A stretch of 40,432 nt of DNA, taken from contig JAGPFZ010000013.1 of the NCBI GenBank assembly GCA_018056245.1, forward strand, positions 10,424 to 50,855, in the 5' to 3' direction. The notes below the pieces were generated by a model. That model was not told the DNA's origin, ran no database searches, and was given only the letters and a program-made list of their open reading frames with translations. A program made the position numbers and the translations under genes. This document shows positions 8,674 through 16,886 of the stretch, piece after piece. Position 1 is the first letter of the stretch; every line of letters starts with the position of its first letter. The stretch is from Bacteroidales bacterium. GTDB lineage: Bacteria > Bacteroidota > Bacteroidia > Bacteroidales > VadinHA17.

Positions 8674-9666
8674 TTGCCAAGAAGATTTAAATATTCTTTA
8701 ATACTGCTTTTTTATCTCTTTGCAGGTTATGCATTCGGACAAGATCCTACATTTTCACAATTCTATGCTAATCAGCTCTATTTGGCACCATCATTTGCTG
8801 GCTCAACTGAAGATTTTAGATTAGGGATAAACTATCGTAATCAATGGCCTTCAATCCCGGGCGTTTTTCATACTTACAGTATATCATTCGATAAGTCAAT
8901 GCCAAACTTCAACTCAGGTGTTGGTTTACTTGCCACATACGATGTGGCAGGCTCGGGCGACCTGAGCACAACAAATATAGGGGTGCTTTATTCTTATGAT
9001 TTTAACATTTCACAGGACTGGCATATCAGGCCTGGTGTTCATTTCAAGTTTTATTACCTTGGGCTGGATATTAATAAACTTATTTTTGCAAGCCAGATAA
9101 CAGGGAGCGGTACTACACCGCCTGTGACTCCGCCTCCTTTCGATAAAGTTGCAGATGTGGATTTTGCAACTTCGGCACTTGCTTATAACGACCAGATTTG
9201 GGCAGGTTTTACGCTCGACCATCTTTTTACACCAAAACAATCATTTTATGGTGACGACTCAAAACTGCCAATAAAATTTAATCTGTATGGTGGAGTTAGA
9301 ATTGCCGGGAAAACCCGTCTCATGAGAAAAATGGTAGAAGCAATTTCAATAGCTGTAAACTTCCAGACACAGCGTGAGTTCTATCAGACCGACATAGGCC
9401 TTTATTACTATAAAAGCCCTATTATATTGGGATTATGGTACCGCGGCATTCCTTTTATGACATCTCAGGCAGGCGATGCAGTAATCGGACTGATTGGGAT
9501 AAAAACTGATAAACTACACATAGGATATAGTTACGATTTTACAATTTCAAATCTTATAACATCTTCAGGAGGAGCTCATGAAATTTCAATTATTTATGAG
9601 TTTACTACCTCTTCAATAACAGGAAACAAAAGAAGAATCAGAGCAATACCATGTCCTGAATTTTAA
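8674..9666 (+). CDS. PorP/SprF-family type IX secretion membrane protein
   Basis: An outer-membrane beta-barrel protein of about 330 aa. After a signal peptide (KYSLILLFYLFAGYAFG) the mature start DPTFSQFYANQLYLAPSFAGS is the family hallmark. Further markers are LGINYRNQWPSIPG, FNSGVGLLATYDVAGSG and a C-terminal strand pattern ending GYSYDFTIS and ISIIYEF. SprF/PorP proteins act with T9SS, often helping one specific PKD- or adhesin-type partner encoded alongside. No in-frame ATG precedes the signal peptide: an in-frame TGA lies at 8641, so the TTG at 8674 is the likely start. It is separated from the PKD gene by 179 bases in which I see no terminator, so co-expression is plausible. Confidence 0.88.
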   Translation: MPRRFKYSLILLFYLFAGYAFGQDPTFSQFYANQLYLAPSFAGSTEDFRLGINYRNQWPSIPGVFHTYSISFDKSMPNFNSGVGLLATYDVAGSGDLSTTNIGVLYSYDFNISQDWHIRPGVHFKFYYLGLDINKLIFASQITGSGTTPPVTPPPFDKVADVDFATSALAYNDQIWAGFTLDHLFTPKQSFYGDDSKLPIKFNLYGGVRIAGKTRLMRKMVEAISIAVNFQTQREFYQTDIGLYYYKSPIILGLWYRGIPFMTSQAGDAVIGLIGIKTDKLHIGYSYDFTISNLITSSGGAHEISIIYEFTTSSITGNKRRIRAIPCPEF

Positions 9667-9753
9667 ACTGTTATCCCTTAAAATATAATAATAAATTTTT
9701 TATTTCCCTGTCATATCCAGGTTTGCCTTTTTCTTCTATTATTATTTATTATT

Positions 9754-9761
9754 TATATTTG
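9754..9761 (+). promoter_or_regulatory. -7 promoter element for ompH
   Basis: TATATTTG matches the Bacteroidota -7 consensus TAnnTTTG exactly, 36 bases before the ompH start codon. No good -33 TTG is found at the expected spacing. Confidence 0.45.
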
Positions 9762-9796
9762 CCATTGATAAACATTGAAAGAATTTAATTAATATA

Positions 9797-10396
9797 ATGA
9801 TGAAGAAACTGTCAATAATTCTATTCGCCCTACTTTTTGTCGCAGTAGCAACTTTATATGTATTGCACTTTGCAGGTGAAAAAACAAAAAAAGGCATGGA
9901 GCCTGTTGGTAGTACTGTGGCGGAGTCACGTGGGATTGTTTATGTTAACATTGATACAATTATTTTTAACTTCGACATGTTTGCCGACAGAAGAAACGAT
10001 CTTCTTGAAAAACAAAGAAAAGCCGAAGCCGAACTAAATTCGAAAGGCTCACAGTATGAGAGCGGCGTCAAGGATTACCAGGAAAAGGTAAGCAAAGGCC
10101 TGGTTACCAGGGCTACTGCTCAGCAAATGGAACAGACCCTTATGCAACAGCAACAGGAGCTGCTATCGCTCAGAGATAAACTACAGAGCGATCTTCTGGA
10201 AGAGGAACAAGTAATGAACAGACAAATAATTGATTACATCACTAAATTTTTAGAGGAGAATAAGAAAGAATATAATTATCAGTTCATACTGGGAAAAAGT
10301 TTCGGCGGCCCTGTTCTGTATGCCGATAGTGTGCTTGACATTACTTATAAAGTGCTTAAAGCTCTTAATGACAAATACAGGGCTGAAAAGAAATAA
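9797..10396 (+). CDS. OmpH/Skp-family periplasmic chaperone
   Basis: A 199-aa member of the Skp/OmpH family. The N-terminus is a hydrophobic signal/anchor (LSIILFALLFVAVATLYVL). The body begins with the conserved strand GIVYVNIDTIIFNFDMF, followed by a long coiled-coil arm (about residues 70-145, rich in E, Q and K, for example LMQQQQELLSLRDKLQ). It returns with YNYQFILGKSFGGPVLYAD and the closing ITYKVLKALNDKY. Expected role: binding unfolded outer-membrane or secreted proteins in the periplasm. The anchor lacks an obvious cleavage site or lipobox, so it may stay tethered to the inner membrane. It is unlinked to the ompH copy at the left end. The FtsB-like gene converges on it with 13 bases between. 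Confidence 0.85.
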   Translation: MMKKLSIILFALLFVAVATLYVLHFAGEKTKKGMEPVGSTVAESRGIVYVNIDTIIFNFDMFADRRNDLLEKQRKAEAELNSKGSQYESGVKDYQEKVSKGLVTRATAQQMEQTLMQQQQELLSLRDKLQSDLLEEEQVMNRQIIDYITKFLEENKKEYNYQFILGKSFGGPVLYADSVLDITYKVLKALNDKYRAEKK

Positions 10397-10409
10397 GGAT
10401 TAGTTTAAT

Positions 10410-10748
10410 TTATTGTTGTTGACGCTTCGTACGTTCCTCGCGAGGTGTAATAACAATAAATAAGTCTTCGTCTTCTTTTTTCATCAGATATTTTTCCCTT
10501 GCAAATTTCTCGAAGTAATCATTGTCTCCCTTCAGCTTCTCAAGAGTTTTTTTGTCTTCATTAATTTTTTTCTCATAATACTCTTTCTCTTTTTTAAGCT
10601 TCCGGATTTCATTCATCTGACCGAATCTGTCAATAAGGTTGTTTGAATCGAGAAGAAAAATCCATACAAGAAAGATTGCAACTGCCAGAAAATACTTATT
10701 TCTTAGCAGCGGAGGAATTCGATCGGCATATTTTAACTTTATTTTCAC
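10410..10748 (-). CDS. Septum formation initiator, FtsB/DivIC family
   Basis: A 112-aa bitopic membrane protein. Residues 1-16 are basic and cytoplasmic, about 18-34 form the transmembrane helix (KYFLAVAIFLVWIFLL), and about 40-82 form a charged coiled coil (EIRKLKKEKEYYEKKINED). The end has the family motif FAREKYLMKKEDEDLFIV, which in FtsB/DivIC lies just after the coiled coil. The family links FtsL and FtsQ in the divisome. Bacteroidota genomes commonly carry one such short protein without neighbouring ftsL. It lies downstream of the T9SS plug gene on the same strand, 128 bases away. Family call is solid; which divisome partner it binds is unknown. Confidence 0.85.
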   Translation of the reverse strand: MKIKLKYADRIPPLLRNKYFLAVAIFLVWIFLLDSNNLIDRFGQMNEIRKLKKEKEYYEKKINEDKKTLEKLKGDNDYFEKFAREKYLMKKEDEDLFIVITPREERTKRQQQ

Positions 10749-10876
10749 AATACAAAATTATAATATTTTAATTTTATATTCACCCTCTGATTTTTGAATA
10801 AACTATCTGCAACATAAGCATTATTTAGTACATCCGACGAAATTTCAATAAAAAAATAAAAAAAAGTGAATGAAAA

Positions 10877-12172
10877 TCAAAAATTTTCTTTTTTTGCGGA
10901 ATTAGCTATAGCAGAACCTATAAGTCTGTCGAACCTCTCTCCTGGATTACGGTAATAAACAAGAATAAGATAGTCGTTTTCGGTTTCATAATGATTCCCT
11001 TCGAAAAATGAAGGTGGAGCACTCTTCTGACCATCCTTAAGAAAGATATATTCATAATCGTACCATCCTTGTTTTAAAAGCATAGTACCTTCATAATGAG
11101 ATTTTTCATAACTATACGACATACGGTTTTCTGTTGTAAAAGACCAGTTGCTTAATGCACCGGAAATATACATTTTACCACTTGGTATTTCATTGGACGA
11201 CGGAAGGGTGAAATAAACATAAGCATAATCTGCTTCAGTATCCATATCACGGCCCTCCTGAACAGCTACATAATATTTCCCATTAAAATCCTGACGGAAA
11301 AAATAAGGTTTAAATTCTCTGTTCTCTGAAGGTATGAGAAAATAGTGATACAGCCCATTCACATAGTCAATTTTTCTGACAAATTCAGTGGTATAATGAA
11401 TTGACCTGATATCGAAGTATCTGTATTCGTTACCTGCATAAAAAATATTGGTATTTGATAATGTGTTGAATTTTAGTTCGTTACCGGTAACAAAATCGGG
11501 TTTGAGATTTTCCTTTGCCTCGTTGAAATTACCATTTCTGAAAATAAAAGTGAAAATATCATTATATGGATCTCTGACTGAGATTTGTGTAATTCTTACA
11601 CTTAATCCCACTTGCTGACATGTATTATAGAATTCTCCAGGAAGAGGCCTCTGAATAGAAGCCTTTATTCCAGCTATTTCTTCCGATACCATAAACCTTT
11701 TTGTAAACGCAGGTTTTTCAGGTTCACCAGTCGGGTAAACTTTTATAACGTAATTTCCTGATAGCTTTATACCTATGTGTTCATTAGGAATTACCACCCT
11801 GTAGTGGTAATAATTGACCTTTGTGTTGAAAGAGGGACGATAATCTTGAATCTGGTCATCCATAAAGCCTGTGAGGTAATCAGAAGGAAATATTAAAGAT
11901 TCATTCCAGTCTTTGTCGCAATGAATAATGGTATAATAATATGACTCAGGGATGTCAGCAAGCAAATCGAAATTGAGAAAAAGTCTTTCTTCACCATTAA
12001 GTTTTATTACAGGATAAGAGAAGTTCCATCCTTCACGGTACAACTGTAATGTCTTTATTCGCTTATCAAAAATCATGTCATATAGCGGTTCCTGACCTGA
12101 AACACCTGATTGGAAATACAAAATAAAAATCAATAATGATATCGGAATTTTTATATGGGATATTATTTTCAC
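10877..12172 (-). CDS. T9SS plug-type protein (DUF5103 family)
   Basis: A 431-aa secreted beta-rich protein with signal peptide ISLLIFILYFQSGVSGQ. I recognise the Bacteroidota-specific DUF5103 family from IKTLQLYREGWNFSYPVI, LNFDLLADIPESYYYTIIHC, YRVVIPNEHIGIKLSGNY, FDIRSIHYTTEFVRKIDY and YAYVYFTL. The family is now described as the type 9 secretion plug, whose founding member occupies the periplasmic face of the SprA translocon in Flavobacterium. The C-terminal third (GALSNWSFTTENRMSYSY, EGTMLLKQGWYDYEYIF) resembles an early-set/glycogen-binding-like beta domain. With the PorP/SprF and CHU_C genes nearby it strengthens the T9SS theme. Function is taken from the family, not shown here. Confidence 0.78.
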   Translation of the reverse strand: MKIISHIKIPISLLIFILYFQSGVSGQEPLYDMIFDKRIKTLQLYREGWNFSYPVIKLNGEERLFLNFDLLADIPESYYYTIIHCDKDWNESLIFPSDYLTGFMDDQIQDYRPSFNTKVNYYHYRVVIPNEHIGIKLSGNYVIKVYPTGEPEKPAFTKRFMVSEEIAGIKASIQRPLPGEFYNTCQQVGLSVRITQISVRDPYNDIFTFIFRNGNFNEAKENLKPDFVTGNELKFNTLSNTNIFYAGNEYRYFDIRSIHYTTEFVRKIDYVNGLYHYFLIPSENREFKPYFFRQDFNGKYYVAVQEGRDMDTEADYAYVYFTLPSSNEIPSGKMYISGALSNWSFTTENRMSYSYEKSHYEGTMLLKQGWYDYEYIFLKDGQKSAPPSFFEGNHYETENDYLILVYYRNPGERFDRLIGSAIANSAKKENF

Positions 12173-12249
12173 TTTATAAGATATTGAATATTTTATAATA
12201 TTAAAATTACAATCATAATCAATGTTTAAAAATATTTGTCAGAGAAGTT

Positions 12250-12257
12250 TAACTTTG
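12250..12257 (+). promoter_or_regulatory. -7 promoter element for the nqr operon
   Basis: TAACTTTG matches TAnnTTTG exactly, 70 bases before nqrA, in the divergent spacer with the plug gene. The -33 position has only a partial match (TGTTT near 12223). Confidence 0.5.
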
Positions 12258-12326
12258 CAAATTCATTTTCTATAAAAAATAAATATAAGAATAAATTTAT
12301 CAAATATATAAGCCACAATATATAGC

Positions 12327-13679
12327 ATGTCAAAGTTATACAAATTAAAAAAAGGATTTGATATAAAACTTGCCGGGAAAGCTGAAAAGCATTTAAAGGG
12401 AGAAATATTTTCTGCTTTATATGGGGTTAAACCTCCTGATTTTCCTGGACTTACTGTCGGCCTTTGTGTTAAACATGGTGATAATGTGAAAACCGGCACC
12501 TCACTTTTTTTTGATAAAGTAAGGCCGGAAATAAGATTTACTTCTCCGGTTAGTGGCAAGGTTATAGCAGTGAATCGTGGAGAACAACGAAAAATCCTTG
12601 AGGTTGTTATTGAGAGAGATGGTGATGAATATGAATATTTTGGCAAAGCTGAGGTTTCAAAACTCACTCGCGAAGAGATAATGCGGGATATTATGAAGGC
12701 CGGCCTCTGGCCTGCAATACGACAGAGACCATATCACATAATTGCATGGCCTGAACGTAAGCCGAAATCAATATTTATCTCTGGATTTGACACTGCGCCT
12801 CTTGCACCTGATATGAATTTCGTGATGGATAATACTGACTCAAGCTCTTTTCAGACAGGGCTTAATGTTCTAGCAAAACTTACTGATGGCAAAGTAAATC
12901 TTATTTTAAATGGTGACACTGAACCATCGCCTGTTCTGAAAAACGCGAAGAATGTAGAGATTTCATATTTCAAAGGTCCCCATCCTGCCTGTAATGTTGG
13001 AGTGCACATCAATCATCTCGACCCTGTTAATAAAGGTGAAGTGGTATGGTATGTAAATCTGCAGGATGTTGTTACAATTGGAAGGCTTTTCGAAGAAGGA
13101 ATATACAAGAATGAACGTTTAATTGCTCTGACAGGCTCAGAAGTCCAAAACACTGGGTATTATAAGCTAAGAAATGGAGCCTGCATAAAAGATATAGTTG
13201 CAGGCAACATAAAAGAAGGGATTGTCAGATATATAAGTGGTAATGTGCTTACAGGCACAAATGTTGGTATTAATGGATTTCTGGGTTTCTACGATTCAAT
13301 GATTACTGTAATACCCGAGGGAAATTATTATGAGCTTTTCGGGTGGGCTTTACCCGGAATTAACAAATATAGTTTTTCCAGAACATTTCTGTCTTCTATA
13401 TTCAAAAAGAAGGAATACAGGCTTGATACAAATTTGCATGGCAGCCACAGGCCTTTTGTAATGACAGGTCTTTACGAGAAAGTACTGCCTATGGATATTT
13501 ATCCGATGCAGCTTTTAAAATCAATACTTGCTGAAGATATTGAAATGATGGAGAATCTCGGTATTTATGAAGTTGCCGAGGAAGACTTTGCACTTTGCGA
13601 ATTTATTTGCCCTTCCAAAATGGAAATTCAGACAATTATACGACAGGGCATAAACCTGATGATAAAAGAAATGAGTTAA
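12327..13679 (+). CDS. nqrA: Na+-translocating NADH:quinone reductase subunit A
   Basis: The large peripheral subunit of Na+-NQR, on the cytoplasmic side, implicated in quinone binding. It begins with the typical KLKKGFDIKLAGKAEK and has a lipoyl-like N-terminal barrel (VGLCVKHGDNVKTGT, SPVSGKVIAVNRGEQR). Further on are GLWPAIRQRPYHIIA, a Rossmann-like middle and GCNVG-like PHPACNVGVHINHLDPV. The C-terminal helical region includes HRPFVMTGLYEKVLPMDIYPMQLLKSI. At 450 aa the length is normal. It is first of six subunit genes, with nqrB 22 bases downstream. The operon order A-B-C-D-E-F is the canonical one. Confidence 0.97.
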   Translation: MSKLYKLKKGFDIKLAGKAEKHLKGEIFSALYGVKPPDFPGLTVGLCVKHGDNVKTGTSLFFDKVRPEIRFTSPVSGKVIAVNRGEQRKILEVVIERDGDEYEYFGKAEVSKLTREEIMRDIMKAGLWPAIRQRPYHIIAWPERKPKSIFISGFDTAPLAPDMNFVMDNTDSSSFQTGLNVLAKLTDGKVNLILNGDTEPSPVLKNAKNVEISYFKGPHPACNVGVHINHLDPVNKGEVVWYVNLQDVVTIGRLFEEGIYKNERLIALTGSEVQNTGYYKLRNGACIKDIVAGNIKEGIVRYISGNVLTGTNVGINGFLGFYDSMITVIPEGNYYELFGWALPGINKYSFSRTFLSSIFKKKEYRLDTNLHGSHRPFVMTGLYEKVLPMDIYPMQLLKSILAEDIEMMENLGIYEVAEEDFALCEFICPSKMEIQTIIRQGINLMIKEMS

Positions 13680-13701
13680 TTATAAACTGTTTAGTGATAG
13701 G

Positions 13702-14877
13702 ATGAAATCTTTAAGGGAAAAGATTGACAGTATAAAAATCCACTTTACCGAAGGAGGTAAATTCGAAAAATTAAGATCAGTATTCGAAGGTTTTGAGAGT
13801 TTTCTCTATGTGCCCAAAACTGTCACAACCACAGGATCTCATATACGCGACAATATTGATCTGAAACGTGTTATGTCGGTAATGATTTTAGCGCTTATTC
13901 CACCATTGCTTTTTGGTATGTGGAATACCGGTTTTCAGCACTACCGGTCGGTTGGCGTTGATGCTGGCTTTTTGCAAATGTTTTGGTTTGGATTTGTGAA
14001 ATTGCTTCCGCTGATAATCGTTACTTATGTCACCGGACTTGCAATTGAATTCACTTCTGCACAGATAAGAGGACATGAGATTAATGAAGGCTTTCTCGTC
14101 ACCGGAATACTTATTCCGATGATTGTGCCCATAGATATCCCTCTCTGGATGCTGGCTCTGGCCACTGCTTTTGCCGTCATATTAGGTAAAGAGATTTTTG
14201 GTGGGACAGGTATGAATATATTCAATCCTGCACTCATAGCACGGGCTTTCCTCTTTTTCAGCTACCCTAAGTGGATTACGGGGGATACAGTGTGGATCGA
14301 GGGTCTTACTCAGGAGAAAGGTGTCATTGACGGTTTTAGCGGTGCAACACCTCTGTCACTTCTTGCTCAGAATAATACTGAATCGCTACCATCATTCATG
14401 GAGATGTTTGTTGGAACAATACCGGGTTCTGTAGGCGAAACATCCAAAATTGCCATTCTGATAGGCGCTGCAATATTGATTTTAACAGGCATCGGAAGCT
14501 GGAAAATAATTACAAGTGTATTTGCTGGAGGTATTTTTATGGGAATACTTCTGAATATTATCGGAGCAAATGAATATATGCAATTGCCATTTTATTATCA
14601 CCTTGTTATGGGCGGATTTGCTTTCGGTGCAGTCTTTATGGCCACTGACCCTGTAACTGCAGCTCAAACTGAAACTGGTAAATGGATTTACGGATTTCTG
14701 ATAGGAATTCTCTCAATACTTATACGTGTTGTAAATCCTGCTTATCCGGAGGGAGTGATGCTTGCAATTCTGCTTATGAATGTGTTTACTCCTCTTATTG
14801 ATCATTACGTCGTGCAGGCAAATATCAGAAAAAGACTTAAAAGAGCCAAAGTCGCACTAAACAACAATATCAGATGA
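13702..14877 (+). CDS. nqrB: Na+-NQR subunit B (FMN- and riboflavin-bearing membrane subunit)
   Basis: Integral membrane subunit with about 10 helices (391 aa) that forms much of the sodium channel and carries a covalently attached FMN plus riboflavin. The flavinylation motif is FSGATPLS, with Thr216 as the expected acceptor for ApbE. Other typical segments are GGTGMNIFNPALIARAFLFF and AVFMATDPVTAAQTETGKWIYG. The stop overlaps the nqrC start by four bases (ATGA), indicating tight translational coupling. The FMN transferase ApbE is encoded at the end of the same cluster. Confidence 0.97.
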   Translation: MKSLREKIDSIKIHFTEGGKFEKLRSVFEGFESFLYVPKTVTTTGSHIRDNIDLKRVMSVMILALIPPLLFGMWNTGFQHYRSVGVDAGFLQMFWFGFVKLLPLIIVTYVTGLAIEFTSAQIRGHEINEGFLVTGILIPMIVPIDIPLWMLALATAFAVILGKEIFGGTGMNIFNPALIARAFLFFSYPKWITGDTVWIEGLTQEKGVIDGFSGATPLSLLAQNNTESLPSFMEMFVGTIPGSVGETSKIAILIGAAILILTGIGSWKIITSVFAGGIFMGILLNIIGANEYMQLPFYYHLVMGGFAFGAVFMATDPVTAAQTETGKWIYGFLIGILSILIRVVNPAYPEGVMLAILLMNVFTPLIDHYVVQANIRKRLKRAKVALNNNIR

Positions 14878-15575
14878 AACAGTTCAGTAACAGATATATT
14901 TTCTTTTTTTCATCAGTTATGGTGATAGTTGTGGCAATTATACTTTCTTTGGCTGCAACTTTGCTTCAGCCACGTCAGGCTCGAAACCTCGAACTTGAGA
15001 AGAAAAAAAGCATTCTCGAATCAATAAATATTCCTGCCGATTTCAGCAATGCAGATGAACTTTATTCAAAGTATATTATCGAAAGTTTTGTTATTAACTC
15101 AAAAGGAGAAATAAAATCCGGCATAGATGCTTTTAAGTTAGAGATGAGGATTGAAGAGAATAAACCTATTGAGGAGCAAAATCTGCCTGTTTTTATTGCA
15201 AAAAATGACGAAGGAGAAAAGATAACAATTATACCACTTGAAGGAAAGGGATTGTGGGGTCCGATATGGGGTTATATTTCTTTCAAGTCTGACATGAATA
15301 CTATTTATGGAGCAACATTCGACCATAAGGGTGAAACACCAGGACTTGGAGCAGAAATCAATACTCAAGCATTCAAAAAGCAGTTTGCAGGCTTGAAAAT
15401 TTTTGAAGATGGAAAATTTGTTTCTGTTAAAGTATTGAAGTCGAACGAAAAACGTATCGAGAATCACTCTGTTGATGCAATTTCAGGAGGAACTATTACA
15501 AGTAAAGCTCTTGAAGCAATGCTCTATAATTGCATAGAAAAATATGTTTCTTACCTTAAGAAAAATGCTGAATAG
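14874..15575 (+). CDS. nqrC: Na+-NQR subunit C (FMN subunit)
   Basis: A 233-aa protein with one N-terminal membrane helix (SVMVIVVAIILSLAATLL) and a periplasmic FMN-binding domain. The flavinylation motif reads DAISGGTITSKAL, with Thr207 as the expected FMN acceptor. Proteobacterial NqrC has SGAT at this position, and SGGT is a tolerated variant seen in this lineage. Other landmarks are GKGLWGPIWGYISF and GATFDHKGETPGLGAEI. The gene overlaps nqrB by four bases and is followed by nqrD after three bases. Confidence 0.96.
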   Translation: MKQFSNRYIFFFSSVMVIVVAIILSLAATLLQPRQARNLELEKKKSILESINIPADFSNADELYSKYIIESFVINSKGEIKSGIDAFKLEMRIEENKPIEEQNLPVFIAKNDEGEKITIIPLEGKGLWGPIWGYISFKSDMNTIYGATFDHKGETPGLGAEINTQAFKKQFAGLKIFEDGKFVSVKVLKSNEKRIENHSVDAISGGTITSKALEAMLYNCIEKYVSYLKKNAE

Positions 15576-15578
15576 TAT

Positions 15579-16232
15579 ATGGATACAAAAGTAAAAGAGC
15601 CGCTTTTTTCGGCAAAAAACATGAAGTTACTTACCTCACCGATAAGTAAAAACAACCCTGTCATGGTACAGGTGCTCGGTATCTGTTCGGCTCTTGCTGT
15701 AACGGTAAAAATAAAACCTGCACTTATTATGGCACTTTCGGTGACTATTGTTGTTTCAGTCTCAAATCTTATCATTTCTGTGATGAGGTCATATATTCCC
15801 GAACGTATCAGGATTATAGTCCAGCTTGTAGTCATAGCCACACTGGTAATTATTGTTGACCAGATACTTAAGGCTTATGCCTTCGACGTTAGTAAGCAAC
15901 TTTCAGTTTATGTAGGCCTCATAATCACGAATTGTATCCTTATGGGCCGACTTGAAGCTTTTGCGCTTTACAACAAACCATGGCAGTCGTTTCTCGACGG
16001 ATTGGGGAACGGAGCAGGTTACGGCTTAATTCTTATCATTGTCTCTTTTTTCAGAGAATTATTTGGTTCAGGCACTATACTTGGTTATCCTGTTATCCAG
16101 AAACTGGGGCTCTATTCCATCGGCTATGAAAATAACGGCCTGATGATTCTTCCACCTATGGCCTTGATTATTCTGGGTCTTTTAATATGGTTACAGCGAA
16201 GCCGAAATAAGAACCTTATCGAACAAAAATAA
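15579..16232 (+). CDS. nqrD: Na+-NQR subunit D
   Basis: A six-helix integral membrane protein (217 aa), homologous to NqrE and RnfA/E. The two conserved half-membrane cysteines are Cys36 in [10 protein letters not shown] and Cys119 in [11 protein letters not shown]. In structures, these and the NqrE pair hold an iron-sulfur centre between the subunits. The segment [27 protein letters not shown] is characteristic of NqrD. It lies between nqrC (3-base gap) and nqrE (11-base gap). All ligand cysteines are intact, so the pump looks functional. Confidence 0.97.
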   Translation: MDTKVKEPLFSAKNMKLLTSPISKNNPVMVQVLGICSALAVTVKIKPALIMALSVTIVVSVSNLIISVMRSYIPERIRIIVQLVVIATLVIIVDQILKAYAFDVSKQLSVYVGLIITNCILMGRLEAFALYNKPWQSFLDGLGNGAGYGLILIIVSFFRELFGSGTILGYPVIQKLGLYSIGYENNGLMILPPMALIILGLLIWLQRSRNKNLIEQK

Positions 16233-16243
16233 ACCGTAGTTAG

Positions 16244-16861
16244 ATGGAAAATATACTCAATATTTTTATAAAATCAGTTTTTATAGACAATATGATTTTC
16301 GCATACTTTCTTGGTATGTGCTCTTATATTGTTGTTTCAAAAACTGTAAAAACATCGGTTGGATTGGGTATTGCCGTGACCTTTGTACTTGTGATAACTG
16401 TTCCGGTTAATTATCTGATCGATACTTATATCCTGAAAAAGGGCGCACTGGTATGGCTGGGGAAAGGATTTGCAGAAGTGGATCTGAGCTTTCTTTCTTT
16501 TATGATATTTATCGCAGTGATCGCCGCAATAGTTCAAATAGTTGAAATGGTTGTTGAAAAATTCTCCCCATCACTTTATAACTCGCTCGGTATATTTCTT
16601 CCACTTATTGCTGTGAACTGTGCTATACTCGGCGCTTCTCTCTTTATGCAGGAACGCGAATACAACAATGTGGGCGAGGTTATCTCTTTTGCTTTTGGCT
16701 CCGGCATCGGCTGGTTGCTTGCTATTGTGAGCCTCGCTGCAATACGTGAAAAAATGCGCTATAGCAATGTACCGGCACCACTCAGAGGCCTGGGTATTAC
16801 ATTTATTCTGACAGGACTAATGGCAATGGCATTTATGGGACTGATGGGAATTAAACTTTAA
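16244..16861 (+). CDS. nqrE: Na+-NQR subunit E
   Basis: A six-helix membrane subunit (205 aa) pairing with NqrD. The cysteines are Cys26 in [11 protein letters not shown] and Cys126 in [15 protein letters not shown], the inverted-repeat counterparts of those in Nqr[15 protein letters not shown] at the N-terminus and the closing [20 protein letters not shown] are standard. The 25-base gap to nqrF contains no terminator, so transcription continues. Confidence 0.97.
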   Translation: MENILNIFIKSVFIDNMIFAYFLGMCSYIVVSKTVKTSVGLGIAVTFVLVITVPVNYLIDTYILKKGALVWLGKGFAEVDLSFLSFMIFIAVIAAIVQIVEMVVEKFSPSLYNSLGIFLPLIAVNCAILGASLFMQEREYNNVGEVISFAFGSGIGWLLAIVSLAAIREKMRYSNVPAPLRGLGITFILTGLMAMAFMGLMGIKL

Positions 16862-16886
16862 TAAAATTTAAGAACTGTAAGCAATT

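Noticed and set aside
10753..10760. TAATTTTG -7-like element (minus strand) for the FtsB-like gene
   Set aside because: It is only 5 bases upstream of the start codon, so transcription would start inside the gene.
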